Assembly (NCBI RefSeq): GCF_003255815.1
Contig: NC_037682.1
Location: 11,752,159 to 11,816,158, forward strand
Source: Theropithecus gelada
Lineage: Eukaryota > Chordata > Mammalia > Primates > Cercopithecidae
Direction of reading: 5' to 3'
Length of the DNA stretch: 64,000 bases
Shown here piece by piece: positions 1 through 12,500 of the stretch. How positions within the stretch are numbered: position 1 is the first letter of the stretch; every line of letters starts with the position of its first letter. The notes beneath the pieces were generated by a model that saw nothing but the letters and a program-made list of their open reading frames with translations, was not told the origin of the DNA and did no database searches. The translations under genes were made by a program, and so were the position numbers.

Positions 1-3000
1 ACTCTACCCAAAGGAGATGTCAGTATTTCAGGGCCCAAGGTCAGTGTGGAAGCCCCAGATGTCAACATAGAGGGTCTGGGGGGGAAGCTTAAAGGCCGCC
101 CTGATGTTAAGCTGCCTGATATGAGTGTCAAGACACCAAAGATCTCCGTGCCTGATGTAGATTTGCACGTGAAAGGTACAAAGGTGAAGGGAGAGTATGA
201 TGTAACTGTACCAAAGCTTGAAGGAGAACTCAAAGGCCCGAAAGTGAACATTGATGCCCCAGATGTGGATGTTCATGGCCCAGACTGGCACTTGAAGATG
301 CCCAAGATGAAAATACCCAAATTCAGTGTGCCAGGGTTCAAAGCAGAGGGCCCAGAAGTGGATGTGAACCTGCCCAAGGCTGATGGCATTTCCGGGCCCA
401 AGGTAGATGTTAGTGTTCCTGATGTGAGCATTGAGGGACCAGAAGGGAAATTGAAAGGGCCCAAGTTTAAGATGCCTGAGATGAACATCAAAGTCCCCAA
501 GATCTCCATGCCTGATGTGGACTTACATTTGAAAGGCCCTAACGTAAAGGGAGAATATGATGTCACAATGCCAAAGGTTGAAAGTGAGATTAAAGTTCCT
601 GATGTTGAACTTAAAAGTGCCAAAGTGGACATCGATGCCCCAGATGTGGAGGTTCAGGGTCCAGACTGGCACCTGAAGATGCCCAAGATGAAAATGCCCA
701 AGTTCAGCATGCCTGGCTTCAAAGCAGAGGGCCCAGAAGTGGATGTGAACCTGCCCAAGGCTGAAGTTGACATCTCAGGACCCAAGGTAGATGTTGAAGT
801 TCCAGATGTGAATATTGAAGGACCTGAAGGAAAGCTGAAGGGCCCCAAGTTCAAGATGCCAGAGATGAATATCAAGGCCCCCAAGATCTCCATGCCTGAT
901 GTGGACTTGCATATGAAAGGTCCTAAAGTAAAGGGAGAATATGATGTGACAGTGCCAAAGCTGGAAGGGGACCTGAAAGGCCCAAAAGTAGATGTCAGTG
1001 CCCCAGACGTTGAAATGCAGGGTCCTGACTGGAACTTGAAGATGCCAAAGATTAAAATGCCCAAATTTAGCATGCCCAGCCTCAAAGGAGAGGGGCCAGA
1101 ATTGGATGTGAACCTGTCCAAAGCGAATGTGGACATTTCTGCACCAAAAGTAGATCTTAGTGCTCCAGATCTGAGCCTTGAAGGACCTGAAGGGAAGTTG
1201 AAAGGCCCCAAGTTTAAGATGCCTGAGATGCACTTCAAAGCTCCTAAGATGTCTCTGCCAGATGTTGACCTGGATCTTAAAGGACCCAAAATGAAAGGAA
1301 ATGTAGATATTTCTGCACCAAAGATAGAGGGTGAGATGCAGGTTCCAGATGTGGACATCAGAGGTCCCAAGGTAGACATTAAAGCACCAGATGTGGAAGG
1401 CCAAGGCCCAGACTGGAGCCTGAAAATACCCAAGATGAAAATGCCCAAGTTCAGCATGCCCAGTCTCAAAGGTGAGGGCCCAGAAGTGGATGTGAACTTG
1501 CCTAAGGCTGACATTGCTGTCTCAGGACCCAAGGTGGACATTGAAGCCCCAGATGTGAGCCTCGAAGGTCCAGAAGGGAAACTGAAGGGTCCCAAGTTTA
1601 AGATGCCTGAGATGCACTTCAAGACCCCCAAGATCTCCATGCCTGATGTGGACTTACACTTAAAAGGCCCTAAAGTCAAAGGGGATGTGGATTTGTCTGT
1701 GCCCAAGGTAGAAGGTGAAATGAAAGTGCCAGATGTTGACATCAAAGGACCCAAAGTGGACACTGATGCCCCGGATGTGGATGTTCATGGCCCAGACTGG
1801 CACCTGAAGATGCCCAAGATGAAAATGCCCAAGTTCAGCATGCCTGGCTTCAAAGCAGAGGGCCCTGAAGTGGATGTGAACCTGCCCAAGGCTGACATTG
1901 ATGTCTCAGGACCCAAGGTGGATGTTGAAGTCCCAGATGTGAGCCTTGAGGGCCCGGAAGGAAAGCTGAAGGGCCCCAAGTTTAAGATGCCTGAGATGCA
2001 CTTCAAGTCCCCCAAGATCTCCATGCCTGATGTGGACCTGAATCTTAAGGGGCCAAAACTGAAGGGAGATGTGGATGTGTCCTTGCCTGAGGTAGAAGGT
2101 GACATGAAAGTGCTAGATGTTGATATCAAAGGGCCCAAAGTTGACATTAGTGCTCCAGATGTGGATGTTCATGGCCCAGACTGGCACCTAAAGATGCCCA
2201 AGGTGAAAATGCCCAAGTTCAGCATGCCTGGCTTCAAAGGAGAGGGCCCTGAAGTGGATGTGAAGCTGCCCAAGGCTGACCTTGATGTCTCAGGACCCAA
2301 GGTGGATGCTGAAGTTCCAGATGTGAATATCGAAGGTCCAGACGCAAAACTAAAAGGTCCTAAATTCAAGATGCCGGAAATGAATATAAAGCCTCAGAAG
2401 ATATCCATGCCAGATGTGGGTTTGCATTTGAAAGGTCCTAAAATGAAAGATTATGATGTTACAGTTCCAAAAGTAGAAGGAGAGATAAAAGCTCCCGATG
2501 TTGACATCAAAGGCCCAAAAGTTGACATTAATGCACCAGATGTGGAGGTTCATGGCCCAGACTGGCACCTGAAGATGCCCAAGGTGAAAATGCCCAAGTT
2601 CAGCATGCCTGGCTTCAAAGGAGAGGGCCCTGAAGTGGATGTGAACCTACCCAAGGCTGACATTGGTGTTTCGGGACCCAAGGTGGACATTGATGTTCCA
2701 GATGTGAATCTTGAAGCTCCAGAGGGAAAACTAAAAGGCCCTAAGTTCAAGATGCCAAGCATGAATATACAGACACACAAAATCTCTATGCCTGATGTTG
2801 GGCTTAATTTGAAAGCTCCTAAACTGAAAACTGATGTAGATGTTTCCCTTCCCAAAGTGGAAGGAGATTTGAAGGGTCCTGAAATTGATGTGAAAGCCCC
2901 TAAGATGGATGTGAATGTTGGTGATATTGATATTGAAGGTCCAGAAGGGAAGTTGAAGGGCCCCAAGTTTAAGATGCCTGAGATGCATTTCAAGACCCCC

Positions 3001-6000
3001 AAGATCTCCATGCCGGATGTGGACTTACACTTGAAAGGCCCCAAAGTCAAAGGGGATGTGGATGTGTCTGTGCCCAAGGTAGAAGGTGAAATGAAAGTGC
3101 CGGATGTTGACATCAAAGGACCCAAAGTGGACATTGATGCCCCAGATGTGGAGGTTCAAGGCCCAGATTGGCATCTGAAGATGCCCAAGATGAAAATGCC
3201 CAAGTTCAGTATGCCCGGCTTCAAAGCAGAGGGCCCCGAAGTGGATGTGAATCTGCCAAAGGCTGACATTGATGTGTCTGGACCCAGTGTGGACATTGAT
3301 GCTCCTGATTTGGATATTGAGGGACCAGAAGGAAAGTTGAAAGGCTCCAAATTTAAGATGCCCAAGTTGAATATAAAAGCTCCCAAGATCTCCATGCCAG
3401 ATGTGGACTTGAATTTGAAGGGACCCAAACTGAAGGGAGAGATAGATGCTTCTCTGCCAGAACTGGAAGGTGATCTCAGAGGGCCGCAAGTTGATATCAA
3501 AGGTCCTTCTGTGGGAGCGGAGGTGCCTGATGTTGATCTGGAGTGTCCTGATGCAAAGTTGAAAGGGCCCAAGTTTAAGATGCCTGAGATGCACTTCAAG
3601 GCCCCCAAGATCTCCATGCCTGATGTGGACTTACACTTGAAAGGCCGCAAAGTCAAAGGGGATGTGGATGTGTCTGTGCCCAAGGTAGAAGGTGAAATGA
3701 AAGTGCCAGATGTTGACATCAAAGGACCCAAAGTGGACATTGATGCCCCGGATGTGGATGTTCATGGCCCAGACTGGCACCTGAAGATGCCCAAGATGAA
3801 AATGCCCAAGTTCAGCATGCCTGGCTTCAAAGCAGAGGGCCCTGAAGTGGATGTGAACCTGCCCAAGGCTGATGTTGATGTCTCAGGACCCAAGGTGGAT
3901 GTTGAAGTTCCAGATGTGAGCCTTGAAGGTCCAGAAGGGAAGCTGAAGGGCCCCAAGTTTAAGATGCCTGAGATGCACTTCAAGACCCCCAAGATCTCCA
4001 TGCCAGATGTGGACTTACACTTGAAAGGCCCCAAAATCAAAGGGGATATGGATGTGTCTGTACCAAAATTGGAAGGAGATTTAACAGGCCCCAGTGTGGA
4101 TGTGGAGGTGCCTGATGTTGAGCTGGAGTGTCCTGATGCAAAGTTGAAAGGCCCTAAATTTAAGATGCCAGACATGCACTTCAAGACCCCCAAGATCTCC
4201 ATGCCGGATGTGGACTTACACTTGAAAGGCCCTAAAGTCAAAGGGGATGTGGATGTGTCTGTACCAAAATTGGAGGGAGATTTAACAGGCCCCAGTGTAG
4301 ATGTGGAGGTGCCTGATGTTGAGCTGGAGTGTCCTGATGCAAAGTTGAAAGGGCCCAAGTTTAAGATGCCTGAGATGCACTTCAAGACCCCCAAGATCTC
4401 CATGCCGGATGTGAACTTAAACTTGAAAGGCCCCAAAGTCAAAGGGGATGTGGATGTGTCTGTGCCCAAGGTAGAAGGTGAAATGAAAGTGCCAGATGTT
4501 GACATCAAAGGACCCAAAGTGGACATTGATGCCCCGGATGTGGATGTTCATGGCCCAGACTGGCACCTGAAGATGCCCAAGATGAAAATGCCCAAGTTCA
4601 GCATGCCTGGCTTCAAAGCAGAGGGCCCTGAAGTGGATGTGAACTTACCCAAGGCTGACATTGATGTCTCAGGACCCAAGGTGGATGTCGAAGTCCCAGA
4701 TGTGAGCCTGGAATGTCCAGAAGGGAAGCTGAAGGGCCCCAAGTTTAAGATGCCTGAGATGCACTTTAAGACCCCCAAGATCTCCATGCCTGATGTCGAT
4801 TTCAATTTAAAGGGACCCAAAATCAAAGGAGATGTTGACGTTTCTGCCCCAAAGCTGGAAGGAGAGTTAAAAGGTCCAGAATTGGATGTCAAAGGTCCCA
4901 AATTAGATGCTGACATGCCAGAAGTAGCTGTGGAAGGCCCAAATGGCAAGTGGAAAACTCCTAAGTTCAAGATGCCAGATATGCACTTTAAAGCTCCCAA
5001 AATCTCTATGCCAGACCTCGATCTACACTTGAAGGGCCCCAAGGCAAAAGGAGAGGTGGATGTAGATGTTCCCAAATTGGAAGGGGAACTTAAAGGGCCA
5101 CATGTGGACGTCAGTGGGCCAGACATTGACATTGAGGGACCAGAGGGCAAATTGAAAGGCCCTAGGTTCAAGATGCCTGATATGCATTTCAAAGCCCCCA
5201 GTATTTCTATGCCGGATGTTGACCTAAATCTCAAAGGACCCCAAATCAAGGGGGATGTAGATGTGTCTGTGCCTGAGGTAGAAGGTAAAATTGAAGTACC
5301 AGATGTGAACATCAAGGGCCCCAAAGTTGATGTAAATGCCCCCGATGTCCAAGGTCCAGACTGGCACCTAAAGATGCCCAAGATGAAAATGCCCAAGTTC
5401 AGCATGCCTGGCTTCAAAGCAGAGGGCCCTGAAGTGGGTGTAAACCTGCCCAAGGCCGACATTGATGTCTCAGGACCCAAAGTGGACATTGAAGGCCCTG
5501 ATGTTAACATTGAAGGACCAGACGGAAAGTTGAAAGGGCCTAAGTTCAAGATGCCAGAGATGAACATCAAAGCCCCCAAGATCTCCATGCCTGACTTTGA
5601 TTTGCATCTGAAAGGTCCCAAGGTGAAGGGCGATGTGGATGTTTCTCTGCCCAAAGTGGAAGGCGACCTCAAGGGCCCCGAAGTTGACGTCAAGGGGCCC
5701 AAAGTGGATATCGATGCCCCAGATGTGGGTGTTCAAGGCCCAGACTGGCACCTGAAGATGCCCAAGGTGAAAATGCCAAAGTTCAGCATGCCTGGCTTCA
5801 AGGGAGAGGGCCCAGATGTGGATGTGAAGCTGCCCAAGGCTGACATTGATGTCTCAGGACCCAAAGTGGACATTGAAGGCCCTGATGTTAACATTGAAGG
5901 GCCGGAGGGAAAATTGAAAGGGCCTAAGTTCAAGATGCCAGAGATGAACATCAAAGCCCCCAAGATCTCCATGCCTGACTTTGACTTAAACCTGAAAGGC

Positions 6001-9000
6001 CCCAAAGTAAAGGGTGATGTGGATGTTTCCTTTCCTAAAGTGGAAGGTGACCTCAAGGGCCCAGAAGTTGATATCAAGGGCCCAAAAGTGGACATTGACG
6101 CACCTGATGTTGATGTTCATGGCCCAGACTGGCACCTAAAGATGCCCAAGATAAAAATGCCCAAGATCAGCATGCCTGGCTTCAAAGGAGAGGGTCCAGA
6201 TGTGGATGTGAACCTACCCAAGGCTGACCTTGATGTCTCAGGACCGAAAGTGGATGTTGAATGTCCCGATGTGAATATTGAAGGACCTGAAGGAAAGTGG
6301 AAAAGTCCAAAGTTTAAGATGCCTGAGATGCATTTTAAGACTCCAAAGATATCCATGCCGGATATTGACCTGAATCTCACAGGTCCAAAAATAAAAGGAG
6401 ATGTGGACGTTACAGGCCCTAAGGTAGAGGGAGATCTGAAAGGTCCTGAAGTTGACCTCAAAGGCCCCAAAGTGGACATTGATGTCCCAGATGTTAATGT
6501 TCAGGGTCCAGACTGGCACCTGAAGATGCCCAAGATGAAAATGCCCAAGTTCAGCATGCCTGGCTTCAAAGCAGAGGGCCCAGATGTGGATGTGAACCTG
6601 CCCAAGGCTGACATTGATGTCTCAGGACCCAAAGTGGACATTGAAGGCCCTGATGTTAACATTGAAGGACCAGACGGAAAGTTGAAAGGGCCTAAGTTCA
6701 AGATGCCAGAGATGAACATCAAAGCCCCCAAGATCTCCATGCCTGACTTTGATTTGCATCTGAAAGGTCCCAAGGTGAAGGGCGATGTGGATGCTTCTCT
6801 GCCCAAAGTGGAAGGCGACCTCAAGGGCCCCGAAGTTGACGTCAAGGGGCCCAAAGTGGATATCGATGCCCCAGATGTGGGTGTTCAAGGCCCAGACTGG
6901 CACCTGAAGATGCCCAAGGTGAAAATGCCCAAGTTCAGCATGCCTGGTTTCAAAGGAGAGGGCCCAGATGTGGATGTGAAGCTGCCCAAGGCTGACATTG
7001 ATGTCTCAGGACCCAAAGTGGACATTGATGTTCCAGATGTGAATATTGAAGGTCCAGAGGGAAAGTTAAAAGGTCCCAAGTTCAAGATGCCTGAGATGAA
7101 TATCAAAGCCCCCAAGATCTCCATGCCTGACATTGATCTTCACCTGAAAGGCCCCAAGGTGAAGGGTGATGTGGATGTGTCTCTGCCCAAAGTGGAAGGT
7201 GACGTGAAAGTTCCTGACGTGGATATTAAAGGCCCCAAAGTGGACATTGATGCCCCAGATGTGGACGTTCAAGGCCCAGACTGGCACCTGAAGATGCCTA
7301 AGATAAAAATGCCAAAGATCAGCATGCCTGGCTTCAAAGGAGAAGGTCCAGAAGTGGATGTGAACCTGCCCAAGGCTGACATTGACATCTCAGGACCCAA
7401 GGTGGACATTGATGTTCCAGATGTGAATATTGAAGGTCCAGATGCGAAACTGAAGGGCCCTAAATTCAAGATGCCAGAGATGAACATCAAAGCTCCTAAA
7501 ATATCAATGCCTGATTTAGACCTCAATCTTAAAGGCCCTAAGATGAAAGGAGAGGTGGATGTTTCACTTCCAAATGTAGAAGGTGATTTGAAAGGACCTG
7601 CTCTTGACATAAAAGGCCCAAAGATAGATGTAGATGCTCCAGATACTGACATTCATGGCCCAGATGCCAAATTAAAAGGTCCAAAACTGAAGATGCCTGA
7701 CATGCATGTAAACATGCCTAAGATCTCCATGCCAGAAATTGACTTGAATTTGAAAGGCTCAAAGCTTAAAGGAGATGTCGATGTCTCTGGGCCCAAGTTG
7801 GAAGGTGACATTAAAGCTCCCGGTTTGGATATAAAGGGCCCAGAAGTGGACGTTTCTGGTCCTAAGCTTAATATTGAAGGCAAGTCAAAGAAATCTCGTT
7901 TTAAGCTTCCCAAATTTAATTTTTCAGGCTCCAAAGTTCAGACACCTGAGGTGGATGTCAAAGGTAAAAAGCCAGATATTGACATAACAGGTCCAAAAGT
8001 TGATATTAATGCTCCTGATGTCGAGGTCCAAGGAAAAGTGAAAGGATCCAAGTTTAAAATGCCTTTCCTGAGTATTTCATCTCCCAAAGTTTCTGTGCCT
8101 GATGTGGAGCTAAATTTGAAAGGTCCTAAAATCAAAGGAGACTTAGATGTTGCAGGTCCCAATTTAGAGGGTGACTTGAAAGGCCCCAAAGTGGATATTA
8201 AGGCACCAGAAGTCAATCTAAATGCACCTGAGGTGGATGTTCATGGTCCAGACTGGAATCTGAAAATGCCCAAGATGAAAATGCCCAAATTCAGTGTGCC
8301 TGGCTTAAAAGCAGAAGGGCCAGATGTAGCTTTGGATCTGCCAAAAGGAGACATCAACATAGAGGGCCCAAGTATGAACATTGAGGGCCCAGAACTCAAT
8401 GTGGAAGGTCCAGAGGGAGGCTTGAAAGGCCCCAAATTCAAGATGCCTGACATGAATGTCAAAGCTCCCAAGATCTCCATGCCTGACCTTGACTTCAACT
8501 TGAAGGGCCCCAAGGTGAAAGGTGATGTGGATGTTTCTCTTCCCAAACTTGAAGGGGATCTGAAAGGGCCAGATGTTGATATCAAAGGCCCTAAAGTGGA
8601 CATCAATGCCCCAGATGTGGATGTTCATGGTCCAGACTGGCATCTGAAGATGCCCAAAGTGAAAATGCCCAAGTTCAGCATGCCTGGCTTCAAAGGAGAG
8701 GGCCCAGAAGTGGATGTGAACCTGCCCAAGGCTGACCTTGACGTCTCAGGACCCAAGGTGGACATTGATGTTCCAGATGTGAATATTGAAGGTCCGGATG
8801 CAAAGCTGAAGGGCCCCAAGTTCAAGATGCCAGAGATGAACATCAGAGCCCCCAAGATCTCCATGCCTGACTTTGACCTGAACTTGAAGGGACCGAAAAT
8901 GAAGGGCGATGTGGATGTTTCCTTTCCTAAAGTGGAAGGTGACCTCAAGGGCCCAGAAGTTGACATCAAGGGCCCCAAAGTGGACATTGACACTCCTGAC

Positions 9001-12000
9001 ATTAACATTGAAGGCCCAGAGGGTAAATTGAAGGGACCCAAATTTAAGGTACCAGAGATGCATCTGAAGTCTCCCAAAATATCGATGCCTGACATTGATT
9101 TAAACCTGAAGGGCCCCAAGGTGAAGGGCGATGTGGATGTTTCTCTGCCCAAAGTGGAAGGCGACCTTAAGGGCCCTGAAGTTGACATCAAAGGCCCCAA
9201 AGTGGACATTAATGCTCCGGATGTGGATGTTCAAGGCCCAGACTGGCACCTGAAGATGCCCAAGGTGAAAATGCCCAAGTTCAGCATGCCTGGTTTCAAA
9301 GGAGAGGGCCCAGATGTGGATGTGAACCTGCCCAAGGCTGACATTGATGTCTCAGGCCCCAAGGTGGACATTGATATTCCAGATGTGAATATCGAAGGGC
9401 CAGAGGGAAAGTTGAAAGGGCCTAAGTTCAAGATGCCTGAAATGAACATCAAAGCCCCCAAGATCTCCATGCCTGACATTGATCTTCACCTGAAAGGCCC
9501 CAAGGTGAAGAGTGACGTGGATGTGTCTCTGCCCAAAGTGGAAGGTGATGTGAAAGTTCCTGACGTGGATATTAAAGGCCCCAAAGTGGATATTAATGCC
9601 CCAGATGTGGACGTTCAAGGCCCAGACTGGCACCTGAAGATGCCTAAGATAAAAATGCCGAAGATCAGCATGCCTGGCTTCAAAGGAGAAGGTCCAGAAG
9701 TGGATGTGAACCTGCCCAAGGCTGACATTGACGTCTCAGGACCCAAGGTGGACATTGATGTTCCAGATGTGAATATTGAAGGTCCAGATGCGAAACTGAA
9801 GGGCCCTAAATTCAAGATGCCAGAGATGAACATCAAAGCCCCCAAGATCTCCATGCCTGATTTTGATTTGCATTTGAAAGGCCCTAAGGTGAAAGGAGAT
9901 GTGGATGTTTCTCTGCCTAAGATGGAAGGTGATCTAAAGGCCCCTGAAGTTGACATCAAGGGCCCCAAAGTGGACATTGATGCCCCAGATGTGGATGTTC
10001 ATGGTCCAGACTGGCACCTGAAGATGCCCAAGGTGAAAATGCCCAAATTCAGCATGCCAGGATTTAAAGGAGAGGGCCCAGAAGTGGATGTGAACCTGCC
10101 CAAAGCTGACATTGATGTCTCAGGACCCAAAGTGGACATTGACACTCCTGATATTGACATTCATGGTCCAGAAGGGAAACTGAAGGGCCCCAAATTTAAA
10201 ATGCCTGACCTGCACCTCAAGGCACCAAAGATCTCTATGCCGGAAGTTGACCTGAATCTGAAAGGTCCAAAGGTGAAGGGTGATGTGGATGTTTCTCTGC
10301 CCAAAGTGGAAGGTGACTTCAAGGGCCCCGAAGTTGACATCAAGGGCCCCAAAGTGGACGTTGATGTCCCAGATGTGGATGTTCAAGGCCCAGACTGGCA
10401 CCTAAAAATGCCCAAAGTGAAAATGCCCAAGTTCAGCATGCCTGGTTTTAAAGGAGAGGGCCCAGAAGTGGATGTGAACCTGCCCAAGGCTGACCTTGAT
10501 GTCTCAGGACCCAAGGTGGACATTGATGTTCCAGATGTGAATATCGAAGGTCCAGATGCGAAACTGAAGGGCCCTAAGTTCAAGATGCCAGAGATGAACA
10601 TCAAAGCCCCCAAGATCTCCATGCCTGACTTTGATTTGCATCTGAAAGGTCCCAAGGTGAAGGGCGATGTGGATGTTTCCCTTCCTAAAGTGGAAGGCGA
10701 CCTCAAGGGCCCAGAAGTTGACATCAAGGGCCCCAAAGTGGACATCGACGCCCCTGATGTGGATGTTCAAGGCCCAGACTGGCACCTGAAGATGCCCAAG
10801 GTGAAAATGCCCAAGTTCAGCATGCCAGGATTCAAAGGGGAGGGCCCAGATGTGGATGTGAACCTGCCCAAGGCTGATATTGACATCTCTGCCCCCAAAG
10901 TGGACATTGATGCCCCTGATGTCAGTATTGAAGGTCCAGATGCAAAACTGAAGGGCCCAAAGTTCAAGATGCCAGAGATGAACATCAAGGCCCCGAAGAT
11001 CTCCATGCCTGACCTTGACTTTAACTTGAAGGGCCCCAAAGTGAAGGGTGATGTGGGTGTCTCTCTACCCAAAGTGGAAGGTGATCTCAAGGGCCCTGAA
11101 ATTGACATAAAAGGCCCCAGTTTGGACATGGACACCCCTGATGTCAATATTGAAGGTCCGGAAGGAAAACTGAAGGGGCCCAAATTTAAGATGCCTGAGA
11201 TGAACATCAAAGCCCCCAAGATCTCCATGCCTGACTTTGACTTGCATCTGAAAGGTCCAAAAGCAAAGGGTGATGTGGATGTTTCACTACCTAAGCTGGA
11301 AGGTGATCTGAAAGGGCCAGAGGTAGACATCGAAGGTCCTGAAGGGAAGCTCAAAGGTCCCAAGTTTAAGATGCCTGATATTCATTTCAAAACCCCACAA
11401 ATCTCCATGAGTGACATTGATTTGAATTTGAAAGGACCTAAGATAAAAGGAGATATGGACATTTCCGTTCCTAAACTGGAAGGAGATCTGAAAGGTCCCC
11501 AAGTGGATGTCAAAGGCCCTAAAGTGGACATTGACACTCCTGATATTGACATTCATGGTCCAGAAGGGAAACTGAAGGGCCCCAAATTTAAAATGCCTGA
11601 CCTGCACCTCAAGGCACCGAAGATCTCTATGCCGGAAGTTGACCTGAATCTGAAAGGTCCAAAGGTGAAGGGCGATGTGGACATTTCTCTGCCCAAAGTG
11701 GAAGGCGACCTCAAGGGCCCCGAAGTTGACATCAAGGGCCCCAAAGTGGACGTTGATGTCCCAGATGTGGATGTTCAAGGCCCAGACTGGCACCTAAAAA
11801 TGCCCAAAGTGAAAATGCCCAAGTTCAGCATGCCTGGCTTCAAAGGAGAGGGCCCAGAAGTGGATGTGAACCTGCCCAAGGCTGACTTTGACATCTCAGG
11901 ACCCAAGGTGGACATTGATGTTCCAGATGTGAATATCGAAGGTCCAGATACGAAACTAAAGGGCCCCAAGTTCAAGATGCCAGAGATGAACATCAAAGCC

Positions 12001-12500
12001 CCCAAGATCTCCATGCCTGACTTTGACTTAAACCTGAAAGGCCCCAAAGTGAAGGGCGATGTGGATGTTTCCCTTCCTAAAGTGGAAGGCGACCTCAAGG
12101 GCCCAGAAGTTGACATCAAGGGTCCCAAAGTGGACATCGACGCCCCTGATGTGGATGTTCAAGGCCCAGATTGGCACCTGAAGATGCCCAAGGTGAAAAT
12201 GCCCAAATTCAGCATGTCCGGCTTCAAAGGAGAAGGCCCAGATGTGGATGTAAATCTGCCCAAGGCCGACATCGATGTCTCGGGACCCAAGGTGGACATT
12301 GATGTTCCAGATGTGAATATCGAAGGTCCAGATGCAAAACTGAAGGGCCCCAAGTTCAAGATGCCTGAAATTAATATCAAAGCTCCCAAGAGCTCCATAC
12401 CTGATGTTGACCTAGATTTGAAAGGACCCAAAGTAAAAGGAGAGTATGATGTGTCCGTCCCTAAGGTTGAAGGGACTTTGAAAGGCCCAGAAGTAGACCT
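1..12500 (+). repeat. AHNAK: AHNAK central repeat array (~128-codon units)
   Basis: Coding tandem array. The marker GPDW (mostly GPDWHLKMPK) occurs about 25 times. Successive markers are usually 381-384 nt apart (for example near 5733, 6117, 6501, 6885 and 7269), giving a 127-128 codon unit. Gaps of 606, 768, 786, 972 and 1008 nt mark units that lost the W segment or are partly duplicated. Each unit alternates short beta-strand-like stretches (VDVNLPKA, VDLHLKGPK) with Lys/Pro-rich turns and has almost no Cys or aromatic residues other than Phe and Trp. The last marker is near 12169 and the pattern decays after about 12.4 kb. Confidence 0.93.

Noticed and set aside
46..48. GTG at 46 as the start of the long + frame
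   Set aside because: The frame is open back to base 1 and encodes the same repeat (TLPKGDVSISGPK), so this is only an internal Val codon of a partial gene.
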